This document shows positions 44,810-56,827 of a stretch of 64,000 bases of DNA, one piece after another. Location: assembly GCA_019137255.1 (NCBI GenBank), contig WPDH01000017.1:62001-126000 (forward strand), written 5' to 3'. The stretch's first letter is position 1. Each line of letters opens with the position of its first letter. This DNA is from Corinectria fuckeliana (lineage: Eukaryota; Ascomycota; Sordariomycetes; Hypocreales; Nectriaceae). The notes under the pieces were generated by a model, which saw only the letters and a list, made by a program, of their open reading frames with translations, had not been told where the DNA came from and made no database searches. Made by a program: the position numbers and the translations under genes.

Positions 44810-46626
44810 TCACACCTTCTCGACAGCCACATCATCCTCCAGCGTTACAAATTTGAGCAGACATTTCTTGCCCAGCGGTCGCGATGAGATGAGCTGGTCA
44901 GACATGGCCATCAGCTCGGTCTGCATAGAAGCATCCGGCTCGGTACGGTACTGCGAATAAACATCCCGGAGCAGAGTCTTCATCTCGGCAAGAGCAAGGC
45001 TATATATAGCAAGTTAGCTGCTTTTCTCGTCGGCTTTCTCGGGGTTCCATGTTTTGGTAAATGGGATGGATGGCACGTACTGCTTTCCCACACAGCCTCT
45101 CCCTCCACTGGAGAAGGCAAACATGAGGCGTCTCCTCTCGGCATCTCCCTCGGCCTCCAGCCATCGGTCAGGGTAGAAAGTGTCCGGGTCGGGGAAAACA
45201 TCGTCATTGATGCGGTGCAGCGAGAACGCCTGGCAGCTGACCACCGTCTTCTCCGGCAACGAGAAGCCGTCAATAGCACGACCGCCCTGGGGTACGTATC
45301 GAGGCAGCGACATGGGAATGGCAGGGAAACAACGCAAACCCTCGGTCAGCACGGCATCGAGGAATGGAAGTTCGTCGAAGGGCACGTCCTGTTTGGCCTG
45401 CAGCTCCTCCTGCAGCCGGCGTTGGTACTTTAGCGATCGCGGTTGCGACAGCTCCCACATCAGGAAGCACAGGACGTCACCGGTGGTATCGATTCCGGCG
45501 GCCATGTGGTCGAGACACTCAGCAGCCATGTCAACAGTGTCAAGCACGCCGTTTTTCTCCTTGAGACGGTGCAACACGGTAAAGTCTGCGGGCTGGTCCT
45601 CGTTGGCCGCCTCCAGGACAAATTTGTCAGCTAGGGGGGTCTGTCGAGGCTTCGCGAAGAAGAAGAGCATCCTAGAAAGGAGGCGATGAAGAATTGGGCT
45701 GTAGTGGAATACAAGACGGTCTGTCCATCTAGTTAGCCAAGTTCTTTCTGCCACTGTTCTGACTAGACATACTCTGCAGGCTATCGTCAGCGGCCACCTG
45801 GTGCATCATATCCTCGTCCTCCTTGTTTTGCAGAGAATTGGAGCCAAATGGATGGAACAGTTGGTGAGTGACACAGTCACATGCGTATGAGTGAAGAGCT
45901 GTAAAGGTCAGCATAGGAACAACATAGTTCAGCACGTGCGGTAACGAACCCATCTACAAGTAAAGTCAGCTAACGATTCAATTAGAGAAATAGGATTCGA
46001 CCTTACAAACACATCGGTCGTACTGTTCGGAGCCTCGGCACAACGCTGGACGAACCGCTTGGAGCGCTCTTGTATTCCCGCGATAGGAACAGCCCGCATG
46101 ACATTGCTGTTAGCATAGCGGTCACCAATCATCCTCTTCCGCTTGGCGTGCTAGTTCTCGAGTCAGATCAATATCACATGGAGGACCCGGGGATGAGACT
46201 CACGTCGGCCTTATTCAGCGTGGAGAACATTGTCCTATATCGCAGACCGTTAATTCACATGAGGTGTAGATGGGTTTGTTCATCTGGGCCAGCATACCTC
46301 CTTCCATAGGCCTGAAAGAGGTTGTAGAACTCGGTCTTGTCATATCCACTCCCACCCGAGCCGTAAATCTCCTTGAGAGCAGCCACCGAGGTAAAGGACA
46401 CCTCGTTGGGGCTGACACGGACGACAGGGCCGTACTGTTGATGGAGGTGATGAATGTACATGGTGCGGTTGGCGTTGAGTTCGTGCCATTTCAGGACCAG
46501 CGAGGTGAATTTGGAGACAGCGGGGCCGGGAATCTTGACGAGGGGAGAAGTAACACGGACGACGAGGTGAATGATGAGCAGCAGAACGGCGGCTCCCGCG
46601 AGGACGACGGGCGAGAGGAGCAACAT
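44810..46626 (-). CDS. Cytochrome P450 monooxygenase
   Basis: Minus strand, six exons: 46626-46298, 46234-46204, 46150-46007, 45953-45773, 45720-45081 and 44999-44810, giving 504 residues. An N-terminal membrane anchor (LLLSPVVLAGAAVLLLII) and a proline hinge (KIPGPAVSKF) place it in the ER membrane. The I-helix oxygen-binding segment is AGIDTTGD. The ExxR motif is EGLR, the PxRx region is YPDRWLE, and the haem loop is FSSGGRGCVG with Cys near residue 433. All catalytic elements are intact. For intron 4 the TAG at 45731-45729 looks like an acceptor but shifts the frame; the CAG eight bases further (45723-45721) keeps it. Substrate and CYP family are not assignable from sequence. No tailoring enzymes sit beside it, so it is not obviously part of a metabolite cluster. 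Confidence 0.92.
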
Positions 46627-47383
46627 GATGACGCTTCTCGGTTCAGGAAGCCGTCTCGGTTACAGATGCGGTGACAACAGAAGAGTTGGGAAGACAGCGA
46701 GCAAAGAAAGCCCGGGAGAGGTGACAGGAGGGGGTGAGGGCCGGCAGCGCTTCTTATCAATGCCGGTGAATGACAACACAATCGCGGTTCCGAGCCCGGG
46801 GCGGACAATTGTGGGGGAGCTAGACCACCTATCTATTCTACCTGTTAGAAGGGGGGAAACATGGCGGGGAGCACATCGGATCCTCGCCACTTATTACTGA
46901 TTCCTTGTTATCGGCACAGGTGATACTGCGATATGGTGCGGGATGGTACATGGAGTCTAGCTATTCCTCCATGGTATTATTGTTGACTAATTACGTATTC
47001 TTCATTCATTCTGCTGGCTGGTCCCGGCCCCGGCTTGTCGGGGTTTGACGTTCTCTCCACCCCCGCAACTCTGCTCCTCGATCCAGCGGGACATAAGTAC
47101 AGTAGATAGATACACAATGACGGACAAAGCCAAGCGAGGTCAAACGTCGGCCAACCATTCTGTTCTTATTTGCAAATAAATCGACAAGACTAGTCAACAA
47201 AGCCATCCCCTTAAGCTAAACGCGACGCACCGTTTTCTCTCGCAGCGACTTGCTCGCTAATTCATGCCAAATCCGAAAGTTATCCGAGAGCCTAGATATC
47301 CCATCTCCCAGCGATCGTGGGTTCGTGAGTAAACTTGGCAGGGAACTCCGAGTTGTACATATGAGGTGGTCTATGTACACAAC
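46627..47383. promoter_or_regulatory. Intergenic: P450 upstream region
   Basis: 757 bp between the P450 start codon and the stop of the small cysteine-rich gene. Both genes are on the minus strand. I see nothing beyond presumed promoter and 3' UTR sequence. Confidence 0.45.
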
Positions 47384-47690
47384 TTATAGGTCCTCCTTAG
47401 CCTGACTCCCTCCCTTGTTGCCTCCCCCGAACAAGCCCGTAATCCATGAGACACCGGGAATCTCCAGCTTAGCCGCAGGGGGATACTCCTTGCCATCAAC
47501 CTTAGTCCGCGGCCCGCAGGTGCACCACTGGCTCTCCGGGATGCCGGCGAGGGCCTGCGGGACGTGGTTTCCGCAGCCGCGCCACGACTTCTTTGCTATA
47601 TTCCCGCCAAGTGAACGTTACTAGATGATCCCGTGACACCAGTGCCGGCGGTGACTTACAGCAGCTTGGGCAGGTAACTCCGAAGCACAT
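47384..47690 (-). CDS. Small conserved-type cysteine-rich protein, 80 residues
   Basis: Minus strand, exons 47690-47660 (31 nt) and 47595-47384, with a 64-nt intron (GTAAGT donor, TAG acceptor). The spliced frame encodes 80 residues, whereas the unspliced frame gives a different and unconvincing tail. The product starts MCFGVTCPSC and continues with KKSWRGCGNHVPQALAGIP and SQWCTCGPR, then a short Gly/Lys-rich end. Small fungal proteins with a CxxC near the start, a WxGCGxHV core and a CTC pair are a recurrent uncharacterised type as I remember them. The spacing could suit a zinc site. There is no signal peptide, so a secreted effector is unlikely. Function unknown. Confidence 0.75.
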
Positions 47691-50600
47691 GATGGGCGGT
47701 GGATGAACGTAACCGAAGTGCTGTAGATAAGAATGGTGGATCCTGTTGGCCAAGTACGTAAGTTGGAATGTGAGGGGAGAAGTGTATGGTGGAGACGACG
47801 ACGGAAGCTTGAAGCGTTGATGAACCAAGGCACGATGAGAGCTGCTACTTTCTGCAGAATTGAAGGCTTTTCGAGATGAAAGATGAAACTTTGTTTTGAA
47901 CTCGTTGAAGTACAGGTTTTGTCTTGTCTAACACTGCCTCTTCCGTTGGTGTTCCCCGGGTTGTATGGAGGAGTCGCCGAATGGGGCCGGATGAACCCAA
48001 TTGAGTGGCCCAGCTGGTCCCCGATGGTCACCGACTAACTTACCATACGCCTCGACTTTAGAAGTTCTCGGGAGAATGGTCTTCTCGGCTAGAATCGCGA
48101 CAACTACCTATTATAACAAACATATAATACATGAATAATGAGAATCGGGGTATACTTGCATGCAACGGTATATATCATTCATAGTCCAGGTGCTGGGTTC
48201 TCTTGTTCCGTAGGTTATCGCCAATATTGAAGGTAAGGCTGGGGTATATTGAAGCAAGCCGAGAGCCCATGAGTCATGCTGTCCGGGCTATATATCACAT
48301 TTGTTTAGGCTTGCGCTTTTTATTTCCCTCATCTTACCTTCTCGATCATGATCTCGCGAACGATTGAATCTCACGTCTATGACACTCCACATTGTTGACA
48401 TCCCCAATAATTGTCTTTGGTTGCGACGGCCCCAAGTCAACCTCACGCCCCTGCAATCCTATTTCGAACTATTCTCACGCTCTCCAAGAATAAATCTCTT
48501 CCACCATATCTCGTGTCTGCGGATGTATCGTGACTAACCTTGACATTCATCCTCTTTCAATGCCACGGAGAAAACCTCGACCCTTCCGCAGTGTGACAGG
48601 GAAAACAGAGCACGGAGCCAATTTCGATGGTCTCCACGTCGTCAATTATCCTGACGCGGCAAGGCATTCTACAGTACATACCGTCTTTCCCTTTTATCCC
48701 GTCTCTTCGATTGGCTATTGAGTGCCATGGTGCAGGCTCCGGGAGCTGCACTGCACCCCGCCCAGGGACACCCCTGTCTGACAGAAAGCTTACTATGGCT
48801 TTTTGCTATTCATAGTATCATAGGCCCATAGCAGTACGACAAAAGAGGGTTGGGACTCACCACCCTTGACATTCGCTCAGCCGTCCAGTGAATCTTGCAG
48901 ACTCCTGCATTGTCTTGCATCGAGTTGCAGCAACACTGTCTCTCATAAAGTAGCCAGGTGCCACGAAGCAATCATCTCACTCCTCAAAACGCGGTCTGAC
49001 CTTGCCAGGCATCCACTTACATCCCCCCTTTTAGCTGCCAGGGAGAGGTATGTACATAGGTGCATGGTATTGTAGGCTGACGACCACGACCACGCCTCGT
49101 CAACTGCTCCACCTACAGTAGTTGTCGTTGACCAACAGCCCAGTTCTCAACCAGTCCGGTCTACTTACAGTCATCAAGGCCAAATTCGTGGAGGCTCTCC
49201 CCTCAACCCATCCACCTCTTTAGCCAAAAGGTCGAGAGCGGATGTGGACTTTGTTGGGCAAGCCCGGACGGGGACTAGGATTTGATTCAAGCTACTACGT
49301 AGACTATTATGTACCGTCGACAGCGCTGGGATCCATTTCGAGATGTGAGCTCCCTCCAGCACAGCCCCGTTCGAGAACGCCACCACTCCGTCTTCGGTGC
49401 TGACTGCGAAGTGGCCGGATTGAAGAGGAGGAGGGGGATGAACTATCCTCACATGGGAGGGCAAAAAAAGTCACGTTTCACCTTCGAGCTTGGACTCTCA
49501 TGTCAGCCAGCCTCTCTAGGCCAGTTCCAGCTTTCTGCGCGCATAGAATACGAAGCAATTAGATAGCCTCTGCCGCTAAGAACTTGAAGATATGCTGAAC
49601 AGGACCCGCCCCAGCCAGCCCCCTTTCCCCGACATATGTCCCCCCTAACCTACCCCCAGTTCCAAACATCGTGGCGGCCAAGGAATTCCGATCTTGGCTT
49701 CGTTCCCTCGCTGGAATAAGTGGCCGCAGGTTATTTTGTCTGGGAGCCAGGGAGGGATCATGTGGGTGAGTTGCTGAGAGGTCAACGCTGGCTAGATGCA
49801 TCTGCAAGTAAGGTAGCTAAGGAGGAGTGGGATGAGCTGAGCATCGCTGCTTTTATGCTTGGGTTGTGATGGATTCAAGCAGCGAGTTTCTCGTGCCCTG
49901 CCTAACAACATGCCCCTCGCTATTGGTATTCGTATCTTGGCTTATATATTTAAGATTCATGCGTGTGTTGCATGGGATCCTTTGGGCCTATTGTATCTAC
50001 AGGTATATGTGAACCTGAGAACCATGCGTTTTTTCTACTAAGCTTGCCAAGGAACTGTTAATTGCCCATCACCTGGCATACACCGATACCTAAGCAGCTA
50101 ATAGTACTGCTAGCTGGATGGTCTGTCGACGAGAAACATTGCTGTTTGATGTGGCGCTTCCTCAACTTCGATGAGCAGAATATCTACGTAATTGTTGGTA
50201 AGAAACGTAGCCGTTGGTGGTCCTTCACAATAAAGTCCCTTCATAGCCTACCTGTCGTCCTTTAGGGTTATGTTCGGCGATTGTCCCATAGCAAATGCAA
50301 CATGAAGATTCCAACTCATTTCTGCATGTATGTGGCACTTTCATCGAAGGTTTCCCTCTTCTCATTCCTTATTCATGTCCATAGGCTTTGCAAGAGCGGC
50401 AAGAAGGCCAAGCCCCAATCAGGCAAGTCCCTGTCAAGTCGAGGAGCCCCAAAACCCCAGGTCCTTTTTGGAGCCGGCCGGTTCCAACTACGGGCGGGGG
50501 CTTCCATCATGGAGGTGGTGTCGACGTCAGCCCAGTACGTACTGGTACAGCGCCCCTCTCAACAGGGTCACGACGTCTCATCTTCAGGACCCTCAGCGGG

Positions 50601-50874
50601 CTATCTGCGCCAAATCTCAGGGCCGGAGCACTGCTAGAGAGACTGGACCCGACCCGACCCAAAGAGACGGCGCGGGCCTCTCGTGTCCGAGCATCCATCC
50701 CGTCCCGTCCAATCCCCCAACAGGCAACGTCAAACCTAACCCTCGGCCGTCCCTTACCCAGACTCTCTCTTCCCTCTATTTCTCTCTCTCCGTCCGTCCC
50801 CACGAAACGACCGCGCGCCCTTCCAAGATCTCCCGCCCCCGCCAATCGTCGCCAATCCGTTTCGTTGCTCAAGG
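47691..50874. other. Long divergent intergenic region
   Basis: 3184 bp between the small cysteine-rich gene (minus) and the Gln-rich gene (plus). Open frames are short and show no domain; splice-aware reading did not yield a credible gene. The last 500 bp before 50875 are C-rich, pyrimidine-rich plus-strand sequence typical of fungal promoters and leaders. No tRNA-like box pair was recognised. Confidence 0.45.
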
Positions 50875-52437
50875 ATGGCCGCCTTCGGTCGTCTCGGCAG
50901 GCACAGCAACCGGTCCCAGCACGGCCTCGTCGAGTCGCAGCCGCAGCCGCAGTCGCAATCGCAGTCGTTGTCCAGCGGAGGCGCTGGGAGGACGGGTGCG
51001 ACAGCGATGGATCATCAGCAGCAGCAGCAGCGCCAGGTTCTGCTGGACGAGGCCGACTCACAAGCCCGCAACGCCAGCGCCAACGCCAGTGCGCACCCGC
51101 ACGCGCACTCGACGGCAACCCCCCATTCAGCCTTGTCCTCGTCCCATAACACCGCCTTCAGCTCTAGCGAGTCGTTTGATTCACGACCGCCACCTCCACC
51201 TCAACACCTCCAACAGCAACCGCAGCAGCTGCAGCAGCTGCAATCCCTCCCCTTCCATCATCCGCCACAGCAACCGCAGGCGCAAACGCACCAGCCCCGA
51301 CTGTCGTCTTCCCCCTCGTCAGCCGGTGCCGCCCCTCCCCCGCCGCGCCTCTACAACTCACCGTCGGCCGCTAGCAGCACCACGGCCGCCATCAACAACC
51401 CTTCTTCGCTGCAGCAGAGTACAAACATAAACCACCAGGGCGTCGGGAACTCTCCCGTCTTTGATGGCATCCAGCATCATCGCGACTACGTCGACCCGGT
51501 TGTTCTAGGCCGCTCTCAGAGCATCCGGTACAGCACACAGCTCCCCCAGCAGCAACCCGGACACCCCCCCTACGGCATCGCCACCTCCTCGGTCGACGAT
51601 CTCAACAGCGCCGCAAACTACGGCCGCGGACACGGCCCCGGCACGATCCAACCTCAGCCGCAGCAAAGCCAGCAGGTTCAGCAGCCACCCCCCGAGAAAC
51701 GCTCGACCCGTAAATTGATTAAGGGCATCTTTGGGTCCAGCCACAAGGGCCACCCTGAACAGCAGCAGCAGCAGCAGCAGCAGCAACCCCAAGGGACAAG
51801 CATCGGCCACGCTCACCATCAATCCTACGACAACACCAGTGGTCTTGCTCGCCGGCCGTCTAAGAGAGTGAGCAATCTACCACCGCCTTCCCTCAAGACC
51901 AGCTTCTCGCACCTCACTCACGGCCACTCTCCATCCTCTCCAACTACGTCCCAATCCCAATCCCAATCCCAATTCCAATCCCAGTTCCAGCCGCAGGCCC
52001 AATCCCAGTCCCAGTCCCGCTCCCCATCCCAATCCCAATCCTTCACTTCCACACAAAATCAACCCCCCCAATCCGCCACAGCCACTGCTACGGCGCAGGG
52101 CCCGGTCCAGACCCCATTCCAAGCCCAAATCGCCCAAACCGCCCAGACCCAACCCCAACCCCAGTCCTCCGGTCTCGATTGGCAGCAGCCGCCAGCTCAC
52201 GCTCACGCTCACGCCCTCGCTCACCCTCAGCCGGCTCCTTACCTCCCACAACCCTCTTCCCTCCAAGGCCTCGGCGACATTGATGAATGCTACTCTACAC
52301 ACAAATCTAACTCCCACTCCCCGTCGCAGAACTCCCGCATCTCCCTTCACAACACTATCCGGCACATCTCTGGCTCCGCCGACGTAGACGCGGTGCCCTA
52401 CGAGGACGCCGTTTACCGCCAGCACCCAGCCCCGCCT

Positions 52438-52468
<31 letters not shown>

Positions 52469-54311
52469 CGCCGTCGCAACCCCACGTCCAAGTCCACCCG
52501 CAGGACCAACCACAACCACCACAGCCTCATTTCGACACGTTCGCATACGACCAACAGCCCTCACCGCAGAATCCATCGCAGCAGGGCTACGATTTTTCCA
52601 ACTCGCAACAGCAGCAACAGCAGCAACCACAGATCAAGTATCACCCGGACTCGAGAATCGCACACTCTCACCTAGGCCCCAGCTCCCAGCAACAGAATCC
52701 TGAAACAGTTTCCCAGCTCTCGCATGAGTCGCCCATTACCGACTCCGATCAACGTTCTGCCAACCTGCAGTCCGCACAATCATCGCCTGCCATCAACCAC
52801 TCCGTCTACGTGCAAAACAACGGGTCTGCACTGAGCATACCCCCCGTCCAACAGACTACTACCACACAGCCCCAGCAATCGGGCATGGCACCACCCGCCG
52901 GAGGTCCTCCGCCTTCCCGCCGCAACCCCGAAGCCGACAAGGCCCTGCGCAACCAGGTCGACGCTCCCTCCGGTGCGCCCCCAGCCTACCGTCTTAGCAC
53001 GGCGCCTTTGAACTCGATGAACCCCCTACCTCCAGTCCCTGGCCAGGCTCCTGGCCAGGCGCCGGTCTACCGAAGCGAACGACCCGCTCAGTACGAGGGC
53101 CAGCCAATTGACCAGGGTCGGGACAGCCCCCAACCTGCGTCTGCTGTCCCCAGTGACGTCGCTCCAGAGGGCGACAAGGCTTTCAAGGATCTGCGTACGT
53201 CCTTTCACCGCCCAGTCCAGTCGTGGGATGCATCATAACTCGGTGTACTAACTTGTTGGCAGTGACTAAGTACAAGAATGTGAAGCGCCTCTACTTTGAT
53301 GGCAAGTCGCAGATCGATGCCCTCAGTGGCCAGGTCGAGCACCTTCAGAATGCCGTTGCCAATCAACGCATGTCACAGTCGCGAACAGCTCTCGATGACA
53401 GCGAATACTCGACGCGTTTCAACCGACTCAATGGTGCCATCAACAACCTGTCGTTCAACATTCGCAAGGACTGGCGGTGTGTGCCACAGTGGCTGGACAA
53501 GTACGTCAGCGCGGATGCCCTAAAGACTGGCAAGCAGGAGATGACGGCGGTGGGACGGGCTGTCATCTCGCGTTGGCTAGTGGAGGAAGTGTACAACAAG
53601 TGCTTCCACCCAGGCCTGGACCCTCAGCTGAGCCAGGATCTCAAGGAGATTGAGTTGAGCATCCGACACAACGCATACACGATGAGCAGTCAGGAAGAGC
53701 TGAATGCACTCACAAACAAGGTTGTCAGCTGGCGTATGACGACGCTCGAGGGCCTTCACCGACAGCTCAACTCGCCAGCAACTGCGGATAACCGCACCCT
53801 GTTTACGAACAAGATCACGTCCAACCTTACGGCGTGCCTGTACCAGTTCCTCAACAGCCCGCCGCCTGCGGGTGTGGAGGGTAGCACGTCAATGATCGTG
53901 GAGCTGGCTGTTGGTATTGCGGCCAACATGCCCCTGGAGAGCCGTGAGGTTGCCCTCACGTACCCGCTGCCTGGAGACATTGTACAGCCGCACCTGATGG
54001 AGGTGGAGAAGACAGGTCTGCCGGTCCTGGAAGCACACAAGGAGGACGGCGAAGGCGAGGACGACGATGCAGGAGACAAGGACAAGGGTCGGAGTGAAAA
54101 GGCCAAGATTGGTACGTTTAAGTTTGAAACCACGCCCGGCGCAGCTGGGAGGGAGAGTAGCGACATTTCGATGAGTGGAAGGACGGATACTGACATGGAA
54201 GTAATTTCAGCGCTGCCCAAGGATCCGAGCAGAGTACGGTTCGCCGGGTTCTTTGCGCTGGAGGTGAGGGGTAGACAGGTGCTGATGAAGGCGCCGGTCT
54301 GGACTCTCTAA
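50875..54311 (+). CDS. Large glutamine/proline-rich protein with conserved C-terminal domain of unknown function
   Basis: Two exons, 50875-53194 and 53263-54311 (68-nt intron with CTAAC branch), 1122 residues. The N-terminal 770 residues are low complexity. There are polyQ runs near residues 45, 300 and 522, QSQSQ arrays near 360-390, and His/Pro-rich stretches. The C-terminal 350 residues are different: well-ordered, predominantly helical, starting LTKYKNVKRLYFDGKSQ. They include SFNIRKDWRCVPQWLD, a region ending in TYPLPGDIVQPHLM, and VRFAGFFALEVRG near the end. I do not recognise the family. The architecture (prion-like N-terminus plus helical C-terminus) suits a regulatory or condensate-forming protein, but that is inference. 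The ATG at 50875 is the first in the long frame. Confidence 0.8.
51760..51790 (+). repeat. CAG/polyglutamine microsatellite in the Gln-rich gene
   Basis: Uninterrupted CAG run followed by CAA, encoding about ten Gln. A second CAA/CAG run lies at 52438-52468. Pure CAG repeats are prone to length change. Confidence 0.85.
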
Positions 54312-54695
54312 GGAGATTCGATATGAGGCTTGAGATGCAACCTGGCCGTCATGGTCTTTGGAGATGGGAGATTCCGGAGAAGAGGTGGCGGACGGGCGTA
54401 GACAGAAACGAGGGGAGCGCTATACAGAGGAGTATACAGAGGAGAACATGGCAGAGGAGACAGAAAGACTGAGAGAGACAGACAGACAGAGCGTGATTCC
54501 CCAGGGATTTCCAGACTCGGCGTGGCAACATGGCCTAATATGGAATGGATTGCAAAGGCGCGGTTACGAACGGTAGGACCGATGATGGATGATGAAGGGT
54601 ATATATTTTCATTTATGCAATGAATGGAAGGGGAACCTAGGCACGCCGGCACATGGCCGTTGAGTGGCCTGTCGCCTTCATATACATAGGCCTAC
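54312..54695. other. 3' flank of the Gln-rich gene
   Basis: 384 bp between the stop codon and the Tc1-like element, probably 3' UTR. A GA/CAGAGA-rich stretch lies at 54410-54495. Confidence 0.45.
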
Positions 54696-54697
54696 TA

Positions 54698-54729
54698 CAG
54701 TTTCGGGCCAAAAGTCTCCGTACACCCCC
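54698..54729 (+). repeat. Left terminal inverted repeat of the Tc1-like element
   Basis: 32 bp matching the reverse complement of 56053-56084 except for about five positions; TA duplication outside. Confidence 0.88.
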
Positions 54730-54879
54730 ACTTAGCGCGTTAAAATAATAACACGTCTCTGACCCCCCCCCTTTCTTATAACCTTAATAACTTTTTATTA
54801 ACATGCCTAAGGGATGCTATTTTGGTACTAAATTAACTGTTAATTATTAATATAATTATAAATTCTCTTCTGAAGCTAG

Positions 54880-55920
54880 AGCGGTAATTATTACTAAGCT
54901 AGAAGATAGATTAAGCCTCCGTAAAGTTATAGCCTAGTTCTACACAACCTACTTATTAATTTAATCTATTAGAGATCACTATATTACTTACTACACACTA
55001 TAAGATGACTCTTAAAGCGGCTAGCCTAATAGTCTTACACGATTAGAGCTATAATATATTATTTTATTAGCTAAGAAAGACTATTAAATCACCTAGGATG
55101 CTCTTAAGCGTGAGTTAAGCAGTCTAGTAAGCACTTATACTATCTGTTAGGCTATCAGCCAGTATTAGGCACACAAATAGAGGCGCCTTAAGAGGCTAAG
55201 TATTATAAAAGCAGTAGTAAAAGCTAGATATACTTTTATATGTTTTTAGATACTTAGGGTAGCTAAATTAATAAAAGTATAATATATTAAAATCACACCC
55301 TAAGATAAGCTTATATTTATCTAAGTTATATTTTCTAATAAGACTTCTATATAGTCTAGATTAAGTAATCTTAACACCTAAGACTTTTAGATACCTAAGA
55401 AAAAGTATAATAAGAAGTTTATTAATAAGAAGGTATATATAAAAGCTCTATTTTCCCTTATATTCTAAATAGTAATTTAGAAAACAGATTATATAGTAAT
55501 TATTAAGATGATTAGAGATCTAAAGGCTCTTAGGAATAGATTTTTAGTCTAGTTATACTAATTAGTACTTAAATAAGGCCTTCTTCCTCTAATTAATAGC
55601 TTTAGAAAGTTTTAACAGGATAATATATAAATTTATATAGCTAGGCGCACTTAAAGTTAGCTAGAAGCCTACTATATTAAGTGTATTAACTAGCCCCTTT
55701 ACTCTCCTGACTTAAACCTGATTAAGTATATATAGAGGATGCTTAAGGCTAAATTACGCTTATAGCACCCTTATATAATACTATTAAAAGATAACAAGAA
55801 AGATAAGGCAGAGTTGGCTAGATGCATCTAAGATTTGTGAGCACACTTAGATTAGGCGCAGATTTCGAGGCTAATTAACTCTATACTGCGCCGCTTAGAA
55901 GCTGTACGTTGTGCATAAGG
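54880..55920 (+). pseudogene. Decayed Tc1-like DD34E transposase
   Basis: Plus strand. A helix-turn-helix-like start reads RAVIITKLEDRLSLRKVIA (about 54886-54942). The C-terminal catalytic block reads PLYSPDLNLIKYI (about 55695-55735), matching the family's PPYSPDLNPIE block. The catalytic Glu codon has become Lys (AAG at 55724-55726), a G-to-A change, and multiple stops intervene. Non-functional. Confidence 0.78.
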
Positions 55921-56052
55921 CTAGTATACACAATATTAAATGGCAAGAATAGGGCTATCTAGAGATATCTTTTTTTTTAATAATGCATATCAATTGAGTG
56001 ATTTATTGTGTTCTGAAGTTTGTGATGCTAAAAGTGGTGATAGTGTAAGTGC

Positions 56053-56084
56053 GGGGGTGTACAGAGACTTTTGGCCTATTACTG
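56053..56084 (-). repeat. Right terminal inverted repeat of the Tc1-like element
   Basis: Ends ACTG followed by TA at 56085-56086; pairs with 54698-54729. Confidence 0.88.
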
Positions 56085-56086
56085 TA

Positions 56087-56827
56087 TGTAAGAACAGTCT
56101 GGACTCTGCCTAGTTGAGTCGGACTTTGCCTGGGCTCGATGGCGACTACTTGTGGGGAAATAAAGACCACGAATTCTGTTCCCGCCAAAACCTTACCGAA
56201 TCCGTCAGCTACTCACGATGAGTCGAACTCCACTAGGCATTATTTGGGGCAGATAGCCCCTCACAGTCACAGTCATACCAAGTCACAGCCACAGCTACAC
56301 AGCCTATAGTATAGTTGGAATGGGCTTACATGGAAGAGGGAGGAGTCATCCGAGAGCAAGAAGAGGCAGATACCTAATCAAGACTACTAGCAGATAGTTG
56401 GCAACTTAGGTATCAAGCTCGGATATTTGGTAAAGAGTCATAAGTACTTAGGGAATAGTCTTGCCATGCTGAGTCACTTCTATAAGTACCCACTAGAGAT
56501 GGGTGGGACCCCTAATCAATTAGGTGCCCAGGTACCTAAGCTTCAGTGGGAAGGGTCCTTGAGAATTAGAAGCCAGCAGCAGTTGCAGCGCGGGATCCTC
56601 TTACATAAAGGCGGGCAGCTTTCGACTAGAGGGGCAGAAAAGAAAAGAAAAACTCCTACCCGGCCAGATCCATCCGACCTTTTCAATTGCGACACTCACT
56701 CTCACTGCAAAAACATACCACCGTTGGCAAAGAAAAAAGAAAGACAAAACCAGGCTCTTCTACCTACCGTCTCATCCTTCAAGATTCTAGTCCCGACGAC
56801 CGCAACCACCCAGACAACTTCAGCAAT
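56087..56827. promoter_or_regulatory. eIF6 upstream region
   Basis: 741 bp between the Tc1-like element and the eIF6 ATG. It contains TACCTA/TAGGTA-type motifs (56370, 56410, 56530) and a pyrimidine- and A-rich leader. No gene seen. Confidence 0.45.

Larger units (their letters stand above)
54698..56084 (+). mobile_element. Tc1-like transposon, RIP-degraded
   Basis: 1387 bp between 32-bp terminal inverted repeats (54698-54729 and 56053-56084), flanked by TA (54696-54697 and 56085-56086). The ends begin CAGT, as in Tc1-mariner elements, and share GGCCAAAAGTCTC then GTACACCCCC with few mismatches. The interior is AT-rich with almost no CpG. The plus strand carries a decayed transposase. It lies between the Gln-rich gene and the eIF6 gene, about 740 bp upstream of the eIF6 start. 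Its repeats are unrelated to those of the Fot1-like element. Confidence 0.9.

Noticed and set aside
45721..45772. Apparent nonsense codon or frameshift in the P450 gene
   Set aside because: A 52-nt intron with GTATGT donor, GCTAAC branch and the downstream CAG acceptor restores the frame, so the gene is intact.
50330..51430. 366-codon open frame overlapping the Gln-rich gene
   Set aside because: Alternative frame of C/A-rich sequence; Pro/Arg/Ser-rich with no domain, and the 50875 frame is far longer and splices to a conserved-looking C-terminus.
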